This document shows positions 26,359-33,725 of a stretch of DNA of 64,000 nt, one piece after another. The stretch is from contig NZ_CP039865.1 of NCBI RefSeq assembly GCF_005160265.1, positions 124,001-188,000 on the forward strand, read 5' to 3'. This DNA comes from Phreatobacter aquaticus (GTDB lineage Bacteria; Pseudomonadota; Alphaproteobacteria; Rhizobiales; Phreatobacteraceae). Both the position numbers and the translations under genes were made by a program. Below the pieces are notes generated by a model. The model made no database searches. It had not been told where the DNA came from and was given only the letters and a program-made list of their open reading frames with translations. Numbering within the stretch: the first letter of the stretch is position 1; each line of letters starts with the position of its first letter.

Positions 26359-27441
26359 TCAGAAGACCAGTTCATCATCAGCCCGGTTCTTGGAAATCAT
26401 GATCTCGCCCTTGGCAGCGAGATCCTTGGCGAGGTTGACCAGGGTGCCCTGGGCCTCATCGACATCCTTGAGACGCATGGGCCCGAGCGCCTGCATGTCG
26501 TCCTGCATCATCTTTGCCGCGCGGGTCGACATCTGCGACAGGAAGAAGTCGCGCATGGTCTGCGAGGCGCCCTTGAGGGCGATGGCCAGCTTGTCCTTGT
26601 CGACCTGGCGCACCAGCGTCTGCGCCGAGCCTGCATCGAGCTTGGCGAGGTCGTCGAAGGTGAACATCAGGTTCTTGATACGGTCGGCGGAGTCGCGGTT
26701 CTGCTCTTCCAGCGCCGTGATGAAGCGCGTCTCGGTCTGGCGGTCGAACGAGTTGAAGATTTCCGCCATGGCCTCATGGCTGTCGCGCCGCGAGGTCTGC
26801 GACAGGTTCGACATGAACTCGGTACGCAGCGTCTGCTCGATGCGCTCCAGCACGTCCTTCTGGATCGCTTCCATCTTCAGCATGCGGCCCACGACATCGA
26901 GCGCGAATTCCTCCGGCAGGATGGCGAGCACGCGACCGGCATGTTCCGGCTTGATCTTCGACAGGACGACGGCGACCGTCTGCGGATATTCGTTCTTCAG
27001 ATAGTTGGCGAGCACCTGCTCCTGCACGTTGGAGAGCTTCTCCCACATGTTGCGGCCAGCAGGTCCGCGGATTTCTTCCATCAGGAGCGCGACCCGCTCC
27101 GGCGGCATGAACTGCCCGAGCAGCCGCTCGGTCGCATCGAAATTGCCCATCAGGCCGCCGGCCGAGGACAGGCGGCCGATGAATTCCAGCATGAGGCTTT
27201 CGGCAGTCTCTGGCTCGACATTGCCGAGCTGCGACATGGCGATCGACAGCTGGCGGATCTCGTCGTCATCCAGCATCTTCCAGATGCGCGCCGACACCTT
27301 GTCGCCGAGCGTCAGCATGAGGATGGCCGCGCGCTGCTGACCCGTCAGCTTCTTGGCGGCGTCGGTCGATACCCGGCCATTGCCTGACAGGGTGGCGAGC
27401 GCCGCAGCGAACTCCATTTCACGTGCGTTGGTGCCGCTCAT
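26359..27441 (-). CDS. fliG: flagellar motor switch protein FliG
   Basis: 360 residues. N-terminal domain that packs on FliF ([20 protein letters not shown]), the middle armadillo domain with the EHPQT-like block here written [14 protein letters not shown], and the C-terminal torque domain containing [11 protein letters not shown] and the charged helix. It couples proton or sodium flow through stators to rotation. The start ATG overlaps the fliF stop by 4 bases. The Tyr in NEYPQT in place of His is a mild variation of the family motif. Confidence 0.95.
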   Translation of the reverse strand: MSGTNAREMEFAAALATLSGNGRVSTDAAKKLTGQQRAAILMLTLGDKVSARIWKMLDDDEIRQLSIAMSQLGNVEPETAESLMLEFIGRLSSAGGLMGNFDATERLLGQFMPPERVALLMEEIRGPAGRNMWEKLSNVQEQVLANYLKNEYPQTVAVVLSKIKPEHAGRVLAILPEEFALDVVGRMLKMEAIQKDVLERIEQTLRTEFMSNLSQTSRRDSHEAMAEIFNSFDRQTETRFITALEEQNRDSADRIKNLMFTFDDLAKLDAGSAQTLVRQVDKDKLAIALKGASQTMRDFFLSQMSTRAAKMMQDDMQALGPMRLKDVDEAQGTLVNLAKDLAAKGEIMISKNRADDELVF

Positions 27442-29138
27442 TTCGGCTCCGCGTCATGCAGCCACTGGCGAATGATCGCCACGGTCTCGTGGGGATTCTT
27501 CTCGACGAGTTCGCCGACCTTGGCGAGGGACGCCGAGTGCAGCTCGCCCTTCAGTTGCGCCATCTCGATCATCTTCATCGTGGCATTTTCCATGCCCGGC
27601 GCGAGCGGCGGCGCGGCGGCCGACGGCAAGCCTGACCCGCCAGCCTCGCCGCCCTCGTGACCGCCGCCGGCGCCGGCTCCGGCAGCGCCCGAATGACCCG
27701 ATCCGCTATGGCCGCCGGCCGGCAGAGCGGCCTGGCGCACCTCTTCCGGCGCGACGATGCGGCGGAGCAGCGGGCGAACGACGAACAGCAGGACGAGGAT
27801 CGAAACGATCAACAGGACGCCAAGCTCGATGGCGTAGCGGATGTCTTCCTTGGTGATCTCGTAGACCATCCACCAGGGCTTCGGCCCTTCGGCGCCCGCC
27901 AGCTGGGGCGCTTCGGCAAACCGCAGGTTGACGATCTCGACCTGGTCGCCGCGGCGCTGGTCGAAGCCGATCGATGAACGGACGAGCGCTCCGATGCGCT
28001 CCAGTTCCTCGGCAGGCCTCGGCTGGTAGTTCACATTGCCCTGTGCGTCACGGGCATAGAGACCGTCCACCAGAACAGCGACCGAAACCCGCTTCACCCG
28101 GCCACCCTCGATGACCTCGGTGCGCTGGGTGCGGGCGATCTCGTAATTGACCGTTTCCTCTGTCTTCTTGCTGGCTTCGCGGGTGTTATTGCCCTGGCCT
28201 GCCGTGTTGTTGGCGCCCGGCAGTTCGTTGCCGACTGTCACCTGGTTCTCGCGGCCTTCGGCCGAATTGGACTGCTCTTCGCGGGTCTGGGTCGAGCGGA
28301 CGACCCTGCGCTCCGGATCGAAATCGTCGGATGTCTGGGTGATCCGGTTGAAGTCCATGTCGGCAGTGACCTGAACGCGGGCGCGCCCCGGTCCGACCAC
28401 CGAGGCAATGATGCTCTCGACCTGCTCGCGCAGGCGCTTCTCCTGGCTGATCCGCCGCTCGTCGATCGACGAGCCGGCCATGCCCGCCGCATCACCCGCG
28501 CCATCGGCCAGCAGCCGGCCACCCTCGTCGACGATCGACACGCGCTGCGGCGACAGACCGCGAACGGCGGATGCGACGAGATGACGGATCGCCCGGATCT
28601 GGGGGGGCTCCAGGCCGCCGCGCATGCGCAGCACAATGGAGGCTGACGGCTCGACGCGCTCACGGGAAAACAGTGGCCGCTCCGGCATGACCAGGTGGAC
28701 GCGCGCCGACTGCACGCGTTCGATGCCACGGATCGTCCGCGACAGCTCGCCTTCCAGGGCGCGCAATTGGTTGATGTTCTGGACGAAGGAGGTGGAGGAC
28801 AGGGCATCACCCTTGTCGAACAGCTCGTAGCCGACACCACCGCCGCGCGGCAGGCCACCTTCGGCAAGCTGCATGCGCACTCGCGCCACCTGCTCCTGCG
28901 GGACGTAGATCTGGCCGCCGTCGTTGCGCAGCTGGAACTTGACCTGGCGGCGCTCCAGTTCCTTCACGACCTGCGCCGAGTCCTCCAGCGTCAGATCGGA
29001 GAACAGGAGCGACATGTTGGGCTGGCTCATCCTGAGGATGACATAGACGAAGAAGCCCATCAGCCCGAGCGCGACGGCACCCATCGCGCCGACCCGTGCC
29101 GCGCCGAGATTCTTCAGAAAATCCAGAATGCCATTCAC
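27438..29138 (-). CDS. fliF: flagellar MS-ring protein FliF
   Basis: About 566 residues. Transmembrane helices near residues 20-42 and 440-462 flank the periplasmic ring-building motifs ([51 protein letters not shown]). A Gly/Ala-rich linker precedes the FliG-binding tail ending [10 protein letters not shown]. The GTG at 29138 is preferred because GAAGGG lies about 10 bases upstream and similarity begins [11 protein letters not shown]; a TTG at 29177 would add 13 residues. First gene of the fliF-fliG-fliH-fliN-flbD unit. A CtrA-type box lies 75-89 bases upstream. Confidence 0.93.
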   Translation of the reverse strand: MNGILDFLKNLGAARVGAMGAVALGLMGFFVYVILRMSQPNMSLLFSDLTLEDSAQVVKELERRQVKFQLRNDGGQIYVPQEQVARVRMQLAEGGLPRGGGVGYELFDKGDALSSTSFVQNINQLRALEGELSRTIRGIERVQSARVHLVMPERPLFSRERVEPSASIVLRMRGGLEPPQIRAIRHLVASAVRGLSPQRVSIVDEGGRLLADGAGDAAGMAGSSIDERRISQEKRLREQVESIIASVVGPGRARVQVTADMDFNRITQTSDDFDPERRVVRSTQTREEQSNSAEGRENQVTVGNELPGANNTAGQGNNTREASKKTEETVNYEIARTQRTEVIEGGRVKRVSVAVLVDGLYARDAQGNVNYQPRPAEELERIGALVRSSIGFDQRRGDQVEIVNLRFAEAPQLAGAEGPKPWWMVYEITKEDIRYAIELGVLLIVSILVLLFVVRPLLRRIVAPEEVRQAALPAGGHSGSGHSGAAGAGAGGGHEGGEAGGSGLPSAAAPPLAPGMENATMKMIEMAQLKGELHSASLAKVGELVEKNPHETVAIIRQWLHDAEPK

Positions 29139-29212
29139 GAGGTGAAAGCCCTTCAAGCCCGACGCGAAGCGGCTCAAGCCGGGTCGCTGGGCAAGAATTG
29201 CCGGGTGGGTGG

Positions 29213-29227
29213 TTACCAGAAGGTTAA
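29213..29227 (-). promoter_or_regulatory. CtrA-type box upstream of fliF (one mismatch)
   Basis: Read on the minus strand the site is TTAA-N7-GTAA, one base from the CtrA full site TTAA-N7-TTAA. It lies 75-89 bases upstream of the preferred fliF start. In Caulobacter the corresponding fliF operon is a class II unit under CtrA. A matching perfect site precedes the divergent flhA. Confidence 0.55.
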
Positions 29228-29370
29228 CGAGGTGTCAGGTTTCCGGCTGGCGGCCGCTCGGGCCAGGCGATTTCGGTGCTGGCGGCTGCTGAGGCGAGCG
29301 CTGAAGAGGCCACAGGGGGGGGCGCGTCCAGGCGCCCCAGAACCGCAGAACGCGGGAAGACCTGTCTCGT

Positions 29371-29896
29371 TTGAGACAGTTCCCGAAGGAAACATTCACG
29401 CCATCGGCGACTTTTCTAAGCCCCATTCCGGACCAACCGCAGTCCACGAGAATCGTCTGCGAATTCTTCGGTATTCCGGTGTTTCATGCCGAGATCACCG
29501 CCATCATAGACGCATCGTCCCGTCTCAATCCCAAGGCTTTGCTGGGCAGCGACTACGGAGCCGGCACGATCCTGGAGATGATCCCGCGCGAGGCGGGCTC
29601 TCCCGACCCGGTGCCTGCGCGGGCGCGCATGCTCAAGGGCTGCGAAATCTACATCAAATGGCGCGCCCTGCCCCATGTGCATGAGCGCGATCTACTGGTC
29701 GCGCATAGACCACGTCTATTTCGCGGCAAGCCTCAAGGACACGAGCGCCATCGGGTTCGACGATGCCTTCCAGTACGAGGATTTCGCCAAGCCGTGGGCC
29801 GAGCGGCGCATCGCGGTCTCCGAGAACTTCGAACGGGAAACCGGCCTCAAAGCCTATGAGGCGTGGATGAAGAAGCAGGATCGGCACCCCTATTGA
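29371..29896 (+). pseudogene. nucleoside deaminase remnant, frameshifted and 5'-shortened
   Basis: Two overlapping frames together give most of a cytidine/guanine-deaminase-fold protein. The first frame carries the zinc ligand block FHAEITAI and runs through NPKALLGSDYGAG and LKGCEIYI; at the AAA run 29656-29658 one extra A throws it out of frame. Reading from 29657 in the next frame restores NGAPCPMCMSAIYWSRIDHV with both zinc cysteines and then KDTSAIGFDDAFQYEDF up to the stop at 29894-29896. Removing one A therefore rebuilds the active-site half. The usual 40-50 residues before HAE are not recognisable, so the gene also seems shortened at its 5' end. A sequencing error in the A run could explain the frameshift but not the missing N-terminus. 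Confidence 0.8.
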
Positions 29897-29968
29897 GGTG
29901 ATCCTACGGCCCGGTCGCGCCTCGCGCGGCGATCCGGGCCGCCCTCACCATCGGTCGAGGGACCAAAC

Positions 29969-29983
29969 TTAACCCGTCATTAA
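29969..29983 (+). promoter_or_regulatory. perfect CtrA box upstream of flhA
   Basis: TTAA (29969-29972), seven bases, TTAA (29980-29983) followed by C: an exact match to the CtrA full-site consensus, 62 bases upstream of the flhA ATG. CtrA controls early flagellar genes in alphaproteobacteria. Confidence 0.75.
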
Positions 29984-30044
29984 CCACGTACCCGGCAAAT
30001 CTTGCCCAGAGCCGTTCATCCCCCGAGCGGCCTGAGGGATTCGC

Positions 30045-32177
30045 ATGACGGACGTGCCAGCGAGGACGACGACGACAGGCCCCTTCCCGGGCTCGGGCTT
30101 CTCGTTTGGCACCATGACGGCCTGGCTGAAGCGGCCAGATCTCTGGATGGCCTCGGGCATCATCGGCATCCTGGTCATTCTGATCTTCCCGATGCCGTCG
30201 CTGCTGCTCGACGTCATGCTGGCGGTGTCGATCATCTCCTCGGTCATGATCCTCATGACCAGCCTGTTCATTCACCGGCCCCTGGAGTTCTCGTCCTTCC
30301 CGACGATCCTCCTGATCACCACCATGCTCAGGCTGTCGCTGAATCTGGCTTCGACGCGCCTCATCCTGGCCCATGGCCATGAAGGCACTGCCGCTGCCGG
30401 ACACGTGATCGAAGCCTTCGGCAATTTCGTGATGGGCGGGTCGTTCATCATCGGCATCATCGTGTTCGCGATCCTCATCATCGTGAACTTCGTCGTCATC
30501 ACCAAGGGCTCCGGCCGCATCGCGGAAGTGGCGGCCCGCTTCTCCCTCGACGCCATGCCCGGCAAGCAGATGGCGATCGATGCCGACCTGTCGGCAGGCC
30601 TGATTGATGAGAAATCAGCCAAGAGCCGGCGCAAGGATCTCGAAGACGAAAGCGCCTTCTACGGTGCGATGGACGGCGCCTCCAAGTTCGTCAAGGGCGA
30701 CGCGATCGCCGGCCTGCTGATCACCTTCATCAACGTGATCGGTGGCTTGATCATTGGCGTCACCCAGCAGGGGATGCCGTTTGGCGAAGCCGCCCGCACC
30801 TACACGCTGCTGACGGTCGGCGACGGACTGGTCAGCCAGATCCCGGCCCTGATCATCTCGACCGCCGCCGGCCTGCTGGTGTCCAAGGCCGGCGTCAGCG
30901 GCTCGGCCGACCAGGCCATGATCCGCCAGATGACCGGCTACCCGAAGGCGCTCGGCCTGTCGGCCGGCGTCATGGGCTGCATGGCGCTTCTGCCCGGCAT
31001 TCCGTTCATCCCGTTCTTCGGTCTCGCGGCGCTTTCCGGTTACGGCGCCTATATGCTCGGCCAGCACGCCAAGCGGCTGGCTCACGAAACCTCCGTTGCC
31101 GAAGCCAAGGAGGAAGCGGTCGCCTCGGCACCGCCGGCCGAGGAGCCGATCGCCTCGATCCTCAAGATCGACGACCTGAAGATCGAGCTCGGCTATGGCC
31201 TCTTGCCACTGGTCCAGTCGGAGGGCGGTTCGGACCGCCTGACCGACCAGATCAAGGCGCTGCGCCGCCAGCTTGCCGCCGACATGGGCTTCGTCATGCC
31301 CTCGGTGCGCATCCTGGACAATGTCCAGCTGCAGCCGAACCAGTACATCATCCGCGTCAAGGAGGTGGATGCGGGCCAGGGCCAGGTCTGGCCGGCGCAG
31401 TACATGGTCATGGACCCGATGGGTGGCCAGGTCGACCTGCCCGGCGTTCACACGACCGAGCCGACCTTCGGCCTGCCCGCCACCTGGGTGGATGCCAACC
31501 TGCGCGAAGAGGCGAGCGTCCGAGGCTATACGGTGGTCGATGCCTCGACCGTGCTGTCGACCCATCTCACCGAGATCCTGAAGGCCAACGTCTCCGACCT
31601 GCTCAGCTATTCCGAGGTCCAGAAGCTGCTCAAGGAAATGCCGAAGGAGCAGGCCGAACTGCTCAAGGACCTGGTGCCGAGCCAGATCACGGTCTCAGGC
31701 ATCCAGCGCGTGCTGCAGACCCTGCTCAACGAGCGCGTCTCGATCCGCGATCTGCCGGCCGTTCTCGAAGGCATTGCCGAGGCCGTGTCCTTCACCCGCA
31801 ACCCCATGCAGATTGCCGAACATGTCCGCGCCCGCCTGTCGCGCCAGATCTGCGCGCAATATGCCGGACCGGACGGCACGCTCGCCCTCATCGCCCTGTC
31901 GCCGCGCTGGGAACAGGACTTCGCCGATTCCATCGTCGGCCAGGGCGACGATCGCCAGCTCGCCATGCAGCCCTCCAAGCTCTCGGAATTCATCACTCTG
32001 GTCCGCGAGGGCTATGAGGATGCCGCTCGCATGGGCGAGGCGCCGGTGCTTCTGACCAGCCCGGGCATCCGGCCCTTCGTGCGCTCGATCATCGAGCGCT
32101 TCCGCTCACAGACGCCAGTGATCAGCCAGGCCGAGATCCATCCCCGGGCCAAACTCAAGACGGTCGGCGGCATCTGA
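30045..32177 (+). CDS. flhA: flagellar export gate protein FlhA
   Basis: 710 residues. About eight transmembrane helices fill residues 35-330, starting MASGIIGILVILIFPMPSLLLD. The conserved FHIPEP-family cytoplasmic loop is present: LRLSLNLASTRLIL, GNFVMGGSFIIGIIVFAIL, AEVAARFSLDAMPGKQMAIDADL and SRRKDLEDESAFYGAMDGASKFVKGDA (given in parts). The C-terminal domain ending near residue 700 docks chaperone-substrate complexes. It energises and gates type III export of rod, hook and filament proteins. GAGGGATT precedes the ATG. It is divergent from fliF across the deaminase remnant, and a perfect CtrA box lies 62 bases upstream. Confidence 0.96.
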   Translation: MTDVPARTTTTGPFPGSGFSFGTMTAWLKRPDLWMASGIIGILVILIFPMPSLLLDVMLAVSIISSVMILMTSLFIHRPLEFSSFPTILLITTMLRLSLNLASTRLILAHGHEGTAAAGHVIEAFGNFVMGGSFIIGIIVFAILIIVNFVVITKGSGRIAEVAARFSLDAMPGKQMAIDADLSAGLIDEKSAKSRRKDLEDESAFYGAMDGASKFVKGDAIAGLLITFINVIGGLIIGVTQQGMPFGEAARTYTLLTVGDGLVSQIPALIISTAAGLLVSKAGVSGSADQAMIRQMTGYPKALGLSAGVMGCMALLPGIPFIPFFGLAALSGYGAYMLGQHAKRLAHETSVAEAKEEAVASAPPAEEPIASILKIDDLKIELGYGLLPLVQSEGGSDRLTDQIKALRRQLAADMGFVMPSVRILDNVQLQPNQYIIRVKEVDAGQGQVWPAQYMVMDPMGGQVDLPGVHTTEPTFGLPATWVDANLREEASVRGYTVVDASTVLSTHLTEILKANVSDLLSYSEVQKLLKEMPKEQAELLKDLVPSQITVSGIQRVLQTLLNERVSIRDLPAVLEGIAEAVSFTRNPMQIAEHVRARLSRQICAQYAGPDGTLALIALSPRWEQDFADSIVGQGDDRQLAMQPSKLSEFITLVREGYEDAARMGEAPVLLTSPGIRPFVRSIIERFRSQTPVISQAEIHPRAKLKTVGGI

Positions 32178-32227
32178 TCGCGCATCGTCGCGGCGCGCTC
32201 CATTCTATCCAAAACAGATAAACTGAC

Positions 32228-32240
32228 GCGCAATTTGCGC
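32228..32240. promoter_or_regulatory. 13-base palindrome upstream of the tautomerase gene
   Basis: GCGCAATTTGCGC is a perfect inverted repeat about 80 bases before the tautomerase ATG, in the 143-base gap after flhA. It could be an operator; no regulator gene is adjacent. Confidence 0.25.
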
Positions 32241-32320
32241 CGATTGTCTCTGAAACAGGAAAAGCCAAATCTCGGGATGAGCCGTCGATCGATGGCCGCC
32301 ATCTCACGGAGGAGCTTTCC

Positions 32321-32734
32321 ATGCCGATCATCCAGATCACCTATTCCACGCCCGCGCCGTCCGTCGACCTTCCGGCCCGCATCGCTAAGGACATCGTGGC
32401 AATCACCACGCGCGTCCTGCGCAAGAAGCCGGAACTCACCGCTGTGACGATCGCGCAGCGCGATGCCGCACACTGGTTCGTCGGAGGACCGTCGCTCGCC
32501 GAACAGGGGCTGGCCTCGTTCTTCCTCGACATCAAGGTGGTCGACGGCACGAACACGAAAGACGAGAAGGCGGCCTATGTCGCGACGATCTTTGACGCTT
32601 TCGGCCAGCTGCTCGGCCCGGTTCATCCCGAAAGCTACGTCTACATCCACGACGTCAAGGCGGAGGCCTATGGGTTCGGCGGCCTGACGCAGGAACACCG
32701 CTACATCGCGGGAAGGTTGCCTCACGCTGCCTGA
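32321..32734 (+). CDS. tautomerase-superfamily protein (4-oxalocrotonate tautomerase-like)
   Basis: 137 residues. The protein begins MPIIQITYSTP, so after removal of Met the catalytic Pro-1 of the tautomerase superfamily is exposed. The length of about 130 residues corresponds to the two-beta-alpha-beta (MIF/CHMI-like or fused) members rather than the 62-residue 4-OT. The second half (LASFFLDIKVVDGTNTKDEKAAYVATIF) matches the repeated unit. GGAGGAGC lies just ahead of the ATG. Substrate is unknown; isomerisation of unsaturated keto acids is the family theme. Not part of the flagellar operon by spacing. Confidence 0.82.
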   Translation: MPIIQITYSTPAPSVDLPARIAKDIVAITTRVLRKKPELTAVTIAQRDAAHWFVGGPSLAEQGLASFFLDIKVVDGTNTKDEKAAYVATIFDAFGQLLGPVHPESYVYIHDVKAEAYGFGGLTQEHRYIAGRLPHAA

Positions 32735-32768
32735 CATGTCGGCGAGTGGTCCTCGGCGGGACTTCGGA

Positions 32769-32783
32769 TTAACCCTTCCTTCA
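32769..32783 (+). promoter_or_regulatory. CtrA-like site (TTAA-N7-TTCA) upstream of a microprotein gene
   Basis: TTAA at 32769-32772, seven bases, TTCA at 32780-32783: one mismatch from the CtrA full site, 77 bases before the ATG of the 34-residue membrane protein. The same TTAA-N7-TTCA variant recurs at 51746-51760. Confidence 0.4.
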
Positions 32784-32859
32784 TCCTCTGGTCGACGCGG
32801 CAGTCGGCTTCAGACAGGATCGCGCCGTCTTCCCGAGCCCCCATCAGGAAGGAGACACG

Positions 32860-32964
32860 ATGAGGTTCCGCATGTCCCCGACCCAGGCCGTCGCCTTGAC
32901 GCTCACCGGCAATTTCGTCGTGTGGGGTCTGATCATCGCCGTTGGCGTCCACTATCTGAGCTGA
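32860..32964 (+). CDS. 34-residue single-pass membrane microprotein
   Basis: A short gene too small for usual gene calling. The ATG at 32860 is preceded at ideal distance by AAGGAG. The 34 residues begin MRFRMSPTQAVALTL and form one hydrophobic helix (about residues 9-31, with FVVWGLIIAVGV) after a short basic N-terminus, ending HYLS. A perfect 12-base terminator hairpin follows 27 bases after the stop and a CtrA-like site lies 77 bases upstream, so the gene has a full set of expression signals. I do not recognise the family. Single-pass microproteins of this kind often regulate a larger membrane partner; that is inference. Confidence 0.7.
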   Translation: MRFRMSPTQAVALTLTGNFVVWGLIIAVGVHYLS

Positions 32965-32991
32965 CGCCGGCTTCGACACGTTTTCCGCCAC

Positions 32992-33018
32992 AGGCCTCGA
33001 CGGCTCCCGTCGAGGCCT
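32992..33018. terminator. intrinsic terminator after the microprotein gene
   Basis: AGGCCTCGACGG and CCGTCGAGGCCT form a perfect 12-base stem with a 3-base loop, followed by TTCGTTT. It lies between convergent genes; on the minus strand it would follow the end of the helix-hairpin-helix protein gene, so it may work both ways. Confidence 0.85.
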
Positions 33019-33029
33019 TTCGTTTGGCC

Positions 33030-33713
33030 TTAAGCTTGGTCGCTGCGCCCGCCGCGCGGCCGGTCCGGAACTCCTGCCGACAGTCCCGATGCAATGGCCT
33101 TGGCCTGCCCGATCCAGTCCTCGCGCTCGATCCGGCCAGGAAAGGCGAGATAGCCGCCAACCCAGAGCGCTTCCTTCTCGGTCCAGGCGGCGATCTGGTC
33201 GAAGTGCCAGATGCCGAGCGCATGAAGCCTGGCTTCGTTCTGCGGGCCGACGCCCACAATGAGCTTGAGGTCATCGGCTCCGCCGTCCCTCGCCTCGGCA
33301 AGCCCCTGGGGCTTGGTTCCCTGGGCCATGGCATCGGCCGCCGCAGCGGCTCCGGTGAGGGTTTTGGCGGCAGCTTCCAGAACCGCCATGGGCTCGACGG
33401 CCGGAGCGGGAGTGGCGATGGCGGCGACCGGCTCGTCCCGCGCCTCGGTCTTGCGCAGGAGACCGCCCAACACGCACCCGGCGCCATAGGCGAGCACGAA
33501 CAGGAGTGCCGTATCGAGCCAGAGGCCGGGGCGCCCCGGCAACCATTTCAGCACCGAAGCGACACCGGCGGCCACGATCGCGATCGCGAGGACATCGACG
33601 AGCCGGACTGTCCCGCGCGTCGGCGGACGGGACGGCGAGAACAGCCCCCAGGCAATCCCCCCGACCAGGGTCAATGCCAAGGGGAGCCAGAACGTCTGGG
33701 CAAGGTAGATCAT
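33030..33713 (-). CDS. membrane protein with C-terminal helix-hairpin-helix domain
   Basis: 227 residues. Three hydrophobic helices (residues 4-25, 38-60 and 66-86) precede an Ala/Pro-rich linker and a C-terminal domain with DDLKLIVGVGPQNEARLHALGIWHFDQIAAW, the helix-hairpin-helix module related to the flap-endonuclease-like 5' nuclease family and to extensions of NuoE. Such domains in membrane proteins are usually of unknown function. The ATG at 33713 follows GAGGAG. The OmpA/BON gene ends 12 bases upstream on the same strand, so the two form an operon, which suggests a shared envelope role. Confidence 0.75.
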   Translation of the reverse strand: MIYLAQTFWLPLALTLVGGIAWGLFSPSRPPTRGTVRLVDVLAIAIVAAGVASVLKWLPGRPGLWLDTALLFVLAYGAGCVLGGLLRKTEARDEPVAAIATPAPAVEPMAVLEAAAKTLTGAAAAADAMAQGTKPQGLAEARDGGADDLKLIVGVGPQNEARLHALGIWHFDQIAAWTEKEALWVGGYLAFPGRIEREDWIGQAKAIASGLSAGVPDRPRGGRSDQA

Positions 33714-33725
33714 CGACGCATCTCC

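Noticed and set aside
29190-29204. GG...GC pattern resembling a sigma-54 promoter upstream of fliF
   Set aside because: The GG to GC spacing is 10 bases rather than the required 12.
28695-29684. 329-codon plus-strand frame antisense to fliF running into the deaminase remnant
   Set aside because: Most of it is antisense to fliF, and over the remnant it is the frame that lacks the zinc-binding blocks.
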